The notes under the pieces were generated by a model. The model was given only the letters and a program-made list of their open reading frames with translations, made no database searches and had not been told where the DNA came from. This document shows positions 9,308 to 15,385 of a stretch of 64,000 nucleotides of DNA, in pieces (position 1 is the first letter of the stretch; each line of letters opens with the position of its first letter). Source of the DNA: Streptococcus sp. NPS 308 (GTDB taxonomy: Bacteria > Bacillota > Bacilli > Lactobacillales > Streptococcaceae). The position numbers and the translations under genes were made by a program. Location: NCBI RefSeq assembly GCF_002355895.1, contig NZ_AP017652.1:62001-126000 (forward strand), read 5' to 3'.

Positions 9308-9358
9308 ATGTATGTGACAGGTTTTTATCCCTGGTTCATTAAGTGGTTTTTAAAATAA
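9308..9358 (+). CDS. micropeptide 1, Trp/Lys-rich, 16 residues
   Basis: ATG 9308 is set 7 bases after a perfect AGGAGG (9295-9300). The product is MYVTGFYPWFIKWFLK: aromatic, hydrophobic, cationic, with no leader. A second copy 124 bases downstream encodes MYLPILLPWFIKWYLK, sharing the PWFIKW core although the DNA has diverged at wobble positions (CCCTGGTTCATTAAG against CCATGGTTTATCAAA), which argues for selection on protein. Function unknown; options are a leaderless antimicrobial peptide, a signalling peptide or a toxin. I know of no named family that matches. Confidence 0.6.
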   Translation: MYVTGFYPWFIKWFLK

Positions 9359-9376
9359 AAGTAAAATAGCTGTTCA

Positions 9377-9398
9377 TTTTCGAATTGTTTTTCGAATG
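9377..9398 (+). promoter_or_regulatory. ComX-like promoter, unit 2
   Basis: TTTT (9377-9380), 12 bases, CGAATG (9393-9398). Weaker than unit 1 (final base G) but the following GATAAGTGAGAAG is shared with unit 3. Confidence 0.4.
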
Positions 9399-9431
9399 GA
9401 TAAGTGAGAAGAGAAGAAAGGAGACTACGCG

Positions 9432-9482
9432 ATGTATTTACCAATTTTATTGCCATGGTTTATCAAATGGTATTTGAAATAA
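9432..9482 (+). CDS. micropeptide 2, Trp/Lys-rich, 16 residues
   Basis: ATG 9432 follows AAAGGAG (9417-9423) at 8 bases. The product MYLPILLPWFIKWYLK aligns over its full length with micropeptide 1; identical at M1, Y2, P8, W9, F10, I11, K12, W13, L15 and K16. The conserved half is at the C-terminus. No signal peptide, no double glycine. Its own ComX-like promoter lies 34 bases upstream. Function unknown. Confidence 0.6.
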   Translation: MYLPILLPWFIKWYLK

Positions 9483-9500
9483 ATGAAATTTACCTGTTCA

Positions 9501-9521
9501 TTTTAAATCACTTCTCGAATA
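9501..9521 (+). promoter_or_regulatory. ComX-like promoter, unit 3
   Basis: TTTT (9501-9504), 11 bases, CGAATA (9516-9521). Followed by GATAAGTGAGAAG as in unit 2. Confidence 0.45.
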
Positions 9522-9550
9522 GATAAGTGAGAAGAACAGGAAGGAAAAAG

Positions 9551-9598
9551 ATTTCAGTAATTTACCCAATCTGGTTTTTAAAATGGTTTAAAGCCTAG
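9551..9598 (+). CDS. micropeptide 3, start codon ATT or degenerate copy
   Basis: The third tandem unit carries the same signals, but at the place where an ATG is expected, 6 bases after GGAAGG, there is ATT (9551-9553). The frame then reads SVIYPIWFLKWFKA and stops at TAG 9598, clearly related to units 1 and 2 in its C-terminal half (YP, WF, KWF). No ATG, GTG or TTG lies in frame upstream near the ribosome site. Either ATT is used as a weak start or the copy has lost its start codon. Confidence 0.4.
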   Translation: MSVIYPIWFLKWFKA

Positions 9599-9638
9599 AG
9601 ACCATAAACTAAAAAAATAAAAATAAAGGAGAAAAAAG

Positions 9639-9827
9639 ATGACAAACTTTGACAAAATGGAACAGAACTTTGTAGCTCTTACTGAAGAAGAGTTGATGGA
9701 TGTGGATGGGGGAGCATGGCCGATTGTAGCTTGGGTGATTGCTAATCCTGTGACAGCAGCTAAAATTGCTGGTGGAATTACTGCAGTAGGAATTGCAGGT
9801 TATAATTATGTGACGGGTAGATGGTAA
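9639..9827 (+). CDS. double-glycine leader bacteriocin precursor A
   Basis: A 62-residue precursor with a 25-residue leader ending in the double glycine LMDVDGG, then a hydrophobic mature peptide of 37 residues starting AWPIVAW and ending YNYVTGRW. The mature part is Gly/Ala rich (AAKIAGGITAVGIAGY) with small-xxx-small spacing as in two-peptide (class IIb) bacteriocins. The leader type (hydrophobic residues at -4, -7, -12, acidic spacing) is what C39-peptidase ABC exporters cut; ComA lies 1 kb downstream. ATG 9639 follows AAAGGAGAAAAAAG. The next gene encodes a second GG peptide, supporting a two-component bacteriocin. No named family assigned. Confidence 0.85.
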   Translation: MTNFDKMEQNFVALTEEELMDVDGGAWPIVAWVIANPVTAAKIAGGITAVGIAGYNYVTGRW

Positions 9828-9844
9828 TAGAAGGAGGAGATGAT

Positions 9845-10012
9845 ATGGAAAAATCTATTTTAGAATTTGAAACAATGACTAATACGGACTTGCAGGAAAT
9901 TCAAGGGGGAGCCTTTCCCCTTCTTATCCCTGTGGCAGTCGGTTTTGTAAAAGGATTTGTATATACAGGTGGAGCTATTTTAACAACTCGAGCACTCTTT
10001 TCAGGTAAATAG
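9845..10012 (+). CDS. double-glycine leader bacteriocin precursor B
   Basis: A 55-residue precursor: leader of 22 residues ending LQEIQGG, then a 33-residue mature peptide beginning AFPLLIP and ending ALFSGK. It has a GFVKG (GxxxG) motif, the helix-helix contact seen in class IIb pairs. ATG 9845 is 7 bases after GGAGGAGA; a GTG-started frame from 9821 lacks its own ribosome site and overlaps the previous gene. Immediately follows precursor A and precedes three small membrane proteins. Likely exported by ComAB or a Blp-type exporter. Inference: this and precursor A act together. Confidence 0.82.
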   Translation: MEKSILEFETMTNTDLQEIQGGAFPLLIPVAVGFVKGFVYTGGAILTTRALFSGK

Positions 10013-10021
10013 GAGTCTGCT

Positions 10022-10210
10022 ATGAAAAAAATCTTATTAGGATTTGCTGAGGGGTATTTTGTCGTATCGATCATTCTTTATATCGCAACGTATATGATTA
10101 TGAAAAATCCGATCAATACCTTGTTTTATCCAGAAACCTACCCAATTCTGCTTGGTCTGTTTTATGTAGGATACAAGTACAAAACAAAAGAAAGTACGAT
10201 TGGGAATTGA
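10022..10210 (+). CDS. small membrane protein, candidate bacteriocin immunity
   Basis: 62 residues with two predicted membrane segments (about 9-27 and 39-53), charged ends and no signal peptide cleavage site. ATG 10022 is reached shortly after AGGAGTCTGCT following precursor B. Position directly after bacteriocin genes and topology are typical of immunity proteins, which are short, hydrophobic and poorly conserved. No motif proves it. Confidence 0.6.
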   Translation: MKKILLGFAEGYFVVSIILYIATYMIMKNPINTLFYPETYPILLGLFYVGYKYKTKESTIGN

Positions 10211-10234
10211 TGGACCATCAGATTGGAGTTTGAG

Positions 10235-10417
10235 ATGAAAGTTGTTCAATTACTAGGAAACACTTGGCCAGAGACCACAGTATTATTTAGCTCGATGGCT
10301 TATCTAATTATTAGAATCGTGGCTAACGTAAACAAAATAAATCTACCTACGATTTCCTTGTTTTTAGTGGTTTTTATTTTACTGTGTCGGGGCCAAGGAG
10401 AAAGAAAAGGAGAATAG
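10235..10417 (+). CDS. small membrane protein, candidate bacteriocin immunity
   Basis: 60 residues starting at ATG 10235 (a frame from 10223 would add four residues; TTGGAGTTTGAG precedes ATG 10235). Two hydrophobic segments (about 14-32 and 38-51), basic C-terminus CRGQGERKGE. Ends two bases before the next gene, so the small genes form one transcript. Unrecognised; role inferred from position only. Confidence 0.55.
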   Translation: MKVVQLLGNTWPETTVLFSSMAYLIIRIVANVNKINLPTISLFLVVFILLCRGQGERKGE

Positions 10418-10418
10418 A

Positions 10419-10613
10419 ATGAATAGGATTGTAAAATATGTTCTACTATTCACTTTCCTATTTTTGATGAATATTTTCATCTTTGGGATACTAGCAACTC
10501 TTGGATTTCAAGTAACAATGAGTGAAAATAGTTATATGGTGCCCCCGGTGTTTGCGTTTATCGTTTTATACACTATTCACAAAAGAAGTGGGAAAGGTAA
10601 GAAATCTCTGTAA
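10419..10613 (+). CDS. small membrane protein, candidate bacteriocin immunity
   Basis: 64 residues with two membrane segments (about 6-30 and 39-54), a basic C-terminal tail HKRSGKGKKSL. ATG 10419 follows AAAGGAGAATAG. Last gene of the bacteriocin run, followed by a terminator. Unrecognised family; similar in size and topology to the two genes before it, so one or more of the three may confer immunity. Confidence 0.55.
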   Translation: MNRIVKYVLLFTFLFLMNIFIFGILATLGFQVTMSENSYMVPPVFAFIVLYTIHKRSGKGKKSL

Positions 10614-10624
10614 TTGAATATTTT

Positions 10625-10653
10625 AGGCAGGACTCTTGTTCTGCCTCTTTTCT
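10625..10653 (+). terminator. terminator of the bacteriocin operon
   Basis: AGGCAG (10625-10630) pairs with CTGCCT (10641-10646), followed by CTTTTCTTT. Confidence 0.7.
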
Positions 10654-10665
10654 TTGACAAAAAGT

Positions 10666-10695
10666 GCTGTTTAGGCGTGGATATTGTTTTTTCAG
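10666..10695 (+). promoter_or_regulatory. possible degenerate ComE box before comA
   Basis: GCTGTTTAG (10666-10674), exactly 12 bases, TTTTTTCAG (10687-10695). The ComE site is two 9-bp half-sites of type aCAnTTcaG / aCAgTTgAG 12 bases apart; each half here matches about six of nine. A -10-like TAAAAT lies at 10727-10732. Spacing fits, sequence match is modest. Confidence 0.4.
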
Positions 10696-10776
10696 AAACA
10701 ATTCCCTTATTTCTTCTTCGTTTGGTTAAAATAATCTTACAAATTTTTAAAGAGATTGTTAGAAAAAGGAGAAGAT

Positions 10777-12936
10777 ATGAAATTTAGGAAAAGGCACTAT
10801 CGTCCCCAGGTGGATCAGATGGATTGTGGCGTGGCTTCCTTAGCCATGGTATTTGGCTACTATGGTAGTTATTACTCCTTGGCTCATCTACGAGAGTTAG
10901 CCAAGACGACCATGGATGGGACGACCGCTTTGGGACTTGTAAAGGTGGCAGAGGAGATTGGGTTTGAGACGCGGGCTATCAAGGCGGATATGACGCTCTT
11001 TGATCTGCCAGATTTGACCTTTCCTTTTGTGGCTCATGTGCTCAAGGAAGGGAAATTGCTCCACTATTATGTGGTGACAGGTCAGGATAAAAAGCACATC
11101 TATATCGCTGATCCAGATCCTGGTGTCAAGCTGACCAAGATTTCCCGTGAGCGATTTGCGCAAGAGTGGACAGGGGTTAGTATTTTTATGGCACCATCTC
11201 CGGGCTATAAACCTCATAAGGAGAAGAAACAGGGGCTCCTATCCTTCTTGCCGATTTTACTCAAACAGCATGGCTTAATTACCAATATCGTCCTAGCGAC
11301 ACTCTTGGTAACCTTGATCAATATCGTGGGTTCCTACTATCTTCAGTCCATCATTGATAGTTACGTGCCAGACCAGATGCGTTCGACCTTGGGCATTATC
11401 TCAATAGGACTAGTCATCGTCTATATTCTCCAGCAGATTTTGTCTTATGCGCAGGAATACCTCTTACTTGTTCTGGGTCAACGGTTGTCTATCGATGTGA
11501 TTTTGTCCTACATCAAGCATGTTTTTCACCTGCCGATGTCCTTTTTCGCGACACGCAGGACAGGAGAAATCGTGTCTCGTTTTACAGATGCCAATAGTAT
11601 CATTGATGCGCTGGCGTCGACCATTCTGTCGATTTTCCTAGATGTGTCGACGATTTTGATTATCTCGCTTGTCTTGTTTTCACAAAATATGACACTCTTT
11701 TTCATTAGTCTACTTGCGCTTCCCATCTATACAGTGATTATCTTTGCCTTTATGAAGCCTTTTGAAAAGATGAATCGGGATACCATGGAAGCTAATGCGG
11801 TTCTGTCTTCTTCTATCATCGAGGACATCAACGGCATTGAGACCATTAAATCTTTGACCAGTGAGAGTTCGCGCTATCAAAAGATTGACAAGGAATTTGT
11901 GGCTTATCTGAAAAAATCTTTTACCTATAGTCGGGCAGAAAGCCAGCAAAAGGCTCTGAAAAAAGTTGCCCAGCTCCTGCTCAATGTTGCCGTTCTCTGG
12001 CTGGGAGCTATTCTGGTCATGGATGGGAAAATGAGTTTGGGCCAGCTGATTACTTATAATACTTTGCTTGTTTACTTTACCAATCCTTTGGAAAATATTA
12101 TCAACCTGCAAACCAAGCTTCAGACAGCGCAGGTCGCCAATAACCGTCTTAACGAGGTTTATCTAGTAGCTTCGGAGTTTGAGTTTGAGGAGCAGAAAAC
12201 AGTCGAAGATTTGAGCATGATGAAGGGAGATATGACCTTTAAGCAGGTTCACTACAAGTATGGCTATGGTCGAGATGTCTTGTCGGATATCAATTTGACC
12301 ATCCCGCAAGGTTCTAAGATGGCTTTTGTGGGGATTTCAGGTTCGGGTAAGACCACCTTAGCAAAAATGATGGTTAATTTCTACGATCCAAGTCAGGGAG
12401 AGATTAGTCTGGGTGGTGTCAATCTCAATCAGATTGATAAAAAAGCCCTGCGCCAGTACATCAACTATCTGCCTCAACAGCCCTATGTCTTTAACGGAAC
12501 GATTTTGGAGAATCTGCTCCTTGGAGCCAAGGAAGGGACGACGCAGGAAGATATCTTACGAGCAGTTGAATTGGCTGAGATTCGGGAGGATATCGAGCGA
12601 ATGCCACTGAATTATCAGACAGAATTGACTTCGGATGGGGCAGGTATTTCTGGGGGACAACGACAACGAATCGCTTTGGCGCGTGCTCTTTTAACGGATG
12701 CGCCTGTTCTGATATTGGACGAGGCGACTAGTAGTCTAGATATTTTGACGGAGAAGCGGATTGTTGATAATCTCATGGCTTTAGACAAGACCTTGATTTT
12801 CATCGCCCACCGCTTGACCATTGCTGAGCGAACAGAGAAGGTTGTTGTCTTGAATCAAGGCAAGATTGTCGAAGAAGGAAACCATGCAGACTTGCTTGCT
12901 CGAGGCGAATTTTACGCTCATTTGGTCAATAGCTAG
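10777..12936 (+). CDS. comA: peptide-processing ABC exporter ComA (C39 protease/ATPase)
   Basis: Exports competence-stimulating peptide and can process other double-glycine peptides, cutting after GG while translocating. The 719-residue protein has an N-terminal C39 peptidase with Cys17 (DQMDCGVA), His96 and Asp112, six membrane segments (about 165-450), and an ABC domain with Walker A GISGSGKTT, signature SGGQRQR and Walker B LILDEATSSLD. I start at ATG 10777 after AAAAAGGAGAAGAT; the frame extends seven codons to TTG 10756. It is adjacent to comB (12 bases) as in pneumococcus, and here lies right behind two GG bacteriocin genes that it could secrete. Confidence 0.95.
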   Translation: MKFRKRHYRPQVDQMDCGVASLAMVFGYYGSYYSLAHLRELAKTTMDGTTALGLVKVAEEIGFETRAIKADMTLFDLPDLTFPFVAHVLKEGKLLHYYVVTGQDKKHIYIADPDPGVKLTKISRERFAQEWTGVSIFMAPSPGYKPHKEKKQGLLSFLPILLKQHGLITNIVLATLLVTLINIVGSYYLQSIIDSYVPDQMRSTLGIISIGLVIVYILQQILSYAQEYLLLVLGQRLSIDVILSYIKHVFHLPMSFFATRRTGEIVSRFTDANSIIDALASTILSIFLDVSTILIISLVLFSQNMTLFFISLLALPIYTVIIFAFMKPFEKMNRDTMEANAVLSSSIIEDINGIETIKSLTSESSRYQKIDKEFVAYLKKSFTYSRAESQQKALKKVAQLLLNVAVLWLGAILVMDGKMSLGQLITYNTLLVYFTNPLENIINLQTKLQTAQVANNRLNEVYLVASEFEFEEQKTVEDLSMMKGDMTFKQVHYKYGYGRDVLSDINLTIPQGSKMAFVGISGSGKTTLAKMMVNFYDPSQGEISLGGVNLNQIDKKALRQYINYLPQQPYVFNGTILENLLLGAKEGTTQEDILRAVELAEIREDIERMPLNYQTELTSDGAGISGGQRQRIALARALLTDAPVLILDEATSSLDILTEKRIVDNLMALDKTLIFIAHRLTIAERTEKVVVLNQGKIVEEGNHADLLARGEFYAHLVNS

Positions 12937-12948
12937 AAAGAGGAGAGG

Positions 12949-14298
12949 ATGAAACCAGAATTTTTAGAAAGTGCGGAGTTTTATAATCGTCGTTACCATA
13001 ATTTTTCCAGTCGGGTGATTTTACCTATGTCCCTTCTGCTCGTATTTCTGCTAGGATTTGCAGTTTTTGCAGAGAAGGAGATTAGTTTGTCTGCCAGAGC
13101 AACTGTCGAACCTAGTCGAATAATTGCCAATATCCAGTCGACTAGCAATCAACGCATTGTGGCCAATTATCTGGAAGAAAACAAGTTGGTCAAGCAAGGG
13201 GATCTGCTCGTTCAGTACCAGCAAGGGGCGGAGGCTGTCCAGGTTGAGGCATATGCCAGTCAATTGGAGATGTTAAAGGATCAAAAAAAGCAGTTGGGGT
13301 ATTTGCAATCCAGTTTGAAAGAGGGGAGTGATCAATTTCCAGAAGCAGATAAGTTTGGTTATCAGGAGATGTTTCGAGACTATCTCAGCCAAGCTAGTAG
13401 TCTTAGAAGTAATGTTTCTCAGCAAAATGCCAGCATCTCTTCTCAAAATGCAGCCGCAAGTCAGAGCCAGGCCGAGATTGGCAATCTTATCAGCCAAACA
13501 GAGGATAAAATTCGAGATTACAAAACAGCTAAGTCGGCGATTGAAACAGGAGCTCAACTAGATAGTCAAAATGCAGCCTACTCATTTTATCAGACTTATA
13601 AAAACCAAGCTGGAGAAGATCCGCAAGCTAAATCGCAAGTTATTGCACAGGTGGATGCACAAATTACCCAGCTAGAGTCTAGTTTAGCTACTTATCGTGT
13701 GCAGTATGCGGGTTCTGGAGCTCAACAAGCCTACGCAACGGGACTGGATAGTCAACTTGAATCCCTCAAGTCTCAGCACCTAGTCAAAGTCGGCCAGGAA
13801 TTAACCCTTTTGGATCAGAAAATTTTGGAGGCAGAGTCGGGTAAGAAAGTCCAAGGAGGTCTGCTGGATAAGGGAAAAATTACAGCAAGTGAGGATGGGG
13901 TGCTTCACCTTAATCCTGAGACCAGTGAATCTACGATGGTTGCAGAAGGAACTCTGCTAGCCCAGCTCTATCCATCCTTGGAAAAAGAAGGTAAAACTAA
14001 ACTCACGGCTTATCTTACTTCAAAAGATGTTGCAAGGCTCAAGGTCGGTGATTCTGTCCGTTTCACTACAAGCAAGGATGGTAATAAAGAGCTCGTTCTT
14101 GTTTCTGCGATTACGAATATTGACGCGACAGCTACCAAGACTGAAAAGGGCAATTTCTTTAAAATAGAGGTGGAGACCAGTCTGACTCCTGAACAGGCAG
14201 AAAGTCTTCGCTATGGTTCAGAAGGACGTTTGACGCTAATCACAGGGAAGAAAAGCTATTTGCGCTATTATTGGGATCAATTTTTGAACAGAGAATAA
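12949..14298 (+). CDS. comB: competence peptide transport accessory protein ComB
   Basis: Membrane-fusion-type partner of ComA, needed for export of competence peptide. The 449-residue product has a single N-terminal membrane segment (about residues 23-41), long coiled-coil stretches rich in Gln, Ser and Ala (about 90-300) and a C-terminal beta domain, as in HlyD-type accessory proteins. ATG 12949 follows AGAGGAGAGG. A terminator follows. Length equals the pneumococcal protein as I remember it. Confidence 0.95.
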   Translation: MKPEFLESAEFYNRRYHNFSSRVILPMSLLLVFLLGFAVFAEKEISLSARATVEPSRIIANIQSTSNQRIVANYLEENKLVKQGDLLVQYQQGAEAVQVEAYASQLEMLKDQKKQLGYLQSSLKEGSDQFPEADKFGYQEMFRDYLSQASSLRSNVSQQNASISSQNAAASQSQAEIGNLISQTEDKIRDYKTAKSAIETGAQLDSQNAAYSFYQTYKNQAGEDPQAKSQVIAQVDAQITQLESSLATYRVQYAGSGAQQAYATGLDSQLESLKSQHLVKVGQELTLLDQKILEAESGKKVQGGLLDKGKITASEDGVLHLNPETSESTMVAEGTLLAQLYPSLEKEGKTKLTAYLTSKDVARLKVGDSVRFTTSKDGNKELVLVSAITNIDATATKTEKGNFFKIEVETSLTPEQAESLRYGSEGRLTLITGKKSYLRYYWDQFLNRE

Positions 14299-14328
14299 TG
14301 TTCGTCTTTTTTCGAGATAACTGATTGA

Positions 14329-14366
14329 AAAACTGTAAGACAAAGGTGTTTTGCAGTTTTTTCTTT
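14329..14366 (+). terminator. terminator after comB
   Basis: AAAACTGTAAGACA pairs with TGTTTTGCAGTTTT around an AAGG loop (two G-U pairs), with a trailing T-run. Confidence 0.8.
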
Positions 14367-14389
14367 ACGCAACAAGTACTATTTTGTTA

Positions 14390-14402
14390 ATAGTTCGTAA
14401 AA
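14390..14402 (+). promoter_or_regulatory. PurR-box-like site before purC
   Basis: ATAGTTCGTAAAA matches 11 of 13 of the reverse complement of the lactococcal PurBox AWWWCCGAACWWT. It lies just upstream of an extended -10 (TGGTAGAAT, 14426-14434). A second lower-quality match, AAAGGCGAACTTT (14451-14463), covers the purC ribosome site and may be chance. Confidence 0.55.
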
Positions 14403-14425
14403 ATCTTGAATTTTTGTTTGTTTTG

Positions 14426-14434
14426 TGGTAGAAT
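14426..14434 (+). promoter_or_regulatory. extended -10 promoter for purC
   Basis: TGGTAGAAT with TG two bases before the hexamer, typical of streptococcal extended -10 promoters; purC ATG is 33 bases downstream. Confidence 0.55.
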
Positions 14435-14466
14435 GTGCTCAAGTAATACGAAAGGCGAACTTTAAA

Positions 14467-15174
14467 ATGTCAAAAAAACTGATCTATTCGGGAAAAGCCA
14501 AGGATATCTATACAACTGAGGATGAAAATCTCATTATTTCAACTTACAAGGACCAGGCAACTGCCTTCAACGGTGTCAAGAAGGAGCAGATTGCGGGCAA
14601 AGGAGTCTTGAATAATCAGATTTCATCTTTTATTTTTGAGAAATTAAATGCGGCTGGTGTAGCGACTCACTTTGTGGATAAGCTTTCAGATACAGAGCAA
14701 CTCAATAAAAAGGTGGAGATTATTCCTTTGGAAGTTGTGCTTCGCAACTACACGGCTGGTTCCTTTTCAAAACGTTTTGGGGTGGAAGAAGGTATCGCAT
14801 TTGAGACTCCAATTGTAGAATTTTACTATAAAAATGATGATTTGGATGACCCCTTTATCAATGACGAGCATGTGAAATTCCTTAAAATTGCGGATGACCA
14901 GCAGGTTGCTTACTTGAAAGAAGAAACCCGTCGTATCAATGAACTCTTGAAAGCTTGGTTTGCTGAGATTGGTCTTAAGTTAATCGATTTTAAACTGGAA
15001 TTTGGTTTTGATAAGGATGGCAAGATTATCTTGGCTGACGAATTTTCACCAGATAACTGCCGTTTATGGGATGCGGATGGTAACCACATGGATAAGGATG
15101 TTTTCCGTAGAGGACTAGGTGAATTGACTGACGTCTACGAAGTTGTTTGGGAGAAATTGCAGGCTTTGAAATAA
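14467..15174 (+). CDS. purC: phosphoribosylaminoimidazole-succinocarboxamide synthase
   Basis: SAICAR synthetase: joins aspartate to CAIR with ATP, step 7 (counting PurE/K) of IMP synthesis. 235 residues with the family signatures [11 protein letters not shown] at the N-terminus, the stretch [14 protein letters not shown], and FKLEFG...[12 protein letters not shown] 14467 is after GAAAGGCGAAC; the frame runs upstream to 14425 over the promoter, which I reject. First gene of the purine cluster. Its last 21 codons are echoed by remnants in the gap before purL. Confidence 0.95.
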   Translation: MSKKLIYSGKAKDIYTTEDENLIISTYKDQATAFNGVKKEQIAGKGVLNNQISSFIFEKLNAAGVATHFVDKLSDTEQLNKKVEIIPLEVVLRNYTAGSFSKRFGVEEGIAFETPIVEFYYKNDDLDDPFINDEHVKFLKIADDQQVAYLKEETRRINELLKAWFAEIGLKLIDFKLEFGFDKDGKIILADEFSPDNCRLWDADGNHMDKDVFRRGLGELTDVYEVVWEKLQALK

Positions 15175-15225
15175 GCTGTTATAAACGGAAAACCTTCGTC
15201 TCTCAGATGTAAGGACTCAGGCTGA

Positions 15226-15244
15226 AAAGGTCCCCTGGACCTTT
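15226..15244 (+). promoter_or_regulatory. hairpin in purC-purL gap
   Basis: AAAGGTCC (15226-15233) and GGACCTTT (15237-15244) form an 8-bp stem with a 3-base loop. No T-tract follows, so it is more likely an RNA-stability or attenuation hairpin than a terminator. Confidence 0.5.
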
Positions 15245-15247
15245 ACA

Positions 15248-15319
15248 CTCCGTCGTGGCTTGGGAGAACTAACAGATGTTTACGAGATTGTTTGGGAGAA
15301 ATTGCAGGGTTTGAAATAA
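15248..15319 (+). pseudogene. purC 3'-end remnant
   Basis: Reading from 15251 the frame gives [20 protein letters not shown] then LK and TAA, almost identical to the end of purC ([22 protein letters not shown]). At the DNA level the last half (GTTTGGGAGAAATTGCAGG, then TTTGAAATAA) is nearly perfect while the first half has drifted at third positions. A further, weaker echo ends at 15370. There is no start codon or catalytic part; it is a leftover of a duplication or recombination with another species' purC end. Confidence 0.8.
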
Positions 15320-15385
15320 TCTGTTTGCAAGACTCTCAAGGTCGTTGGGAACATTGCAAGAGTTGAAATAAAGGAATAAGAATTG

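Larger units (their letters stand above)
9360..9598 (+). repeat. tandem promoter/micropeptide units (about 115-125 bp)
   Basis: Units 2 and 3 share TGTTCATTTT, then CGAAT(A/G)GATAAGTGAGAAG, then a ribosome site and a micropeptide frame; unit 1 (9254-9358) has the same order of parts with more divergence. The arrangement looks like two ancient tandem duplications of a promoter plus micro-ORF. Confidence 0.6.
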
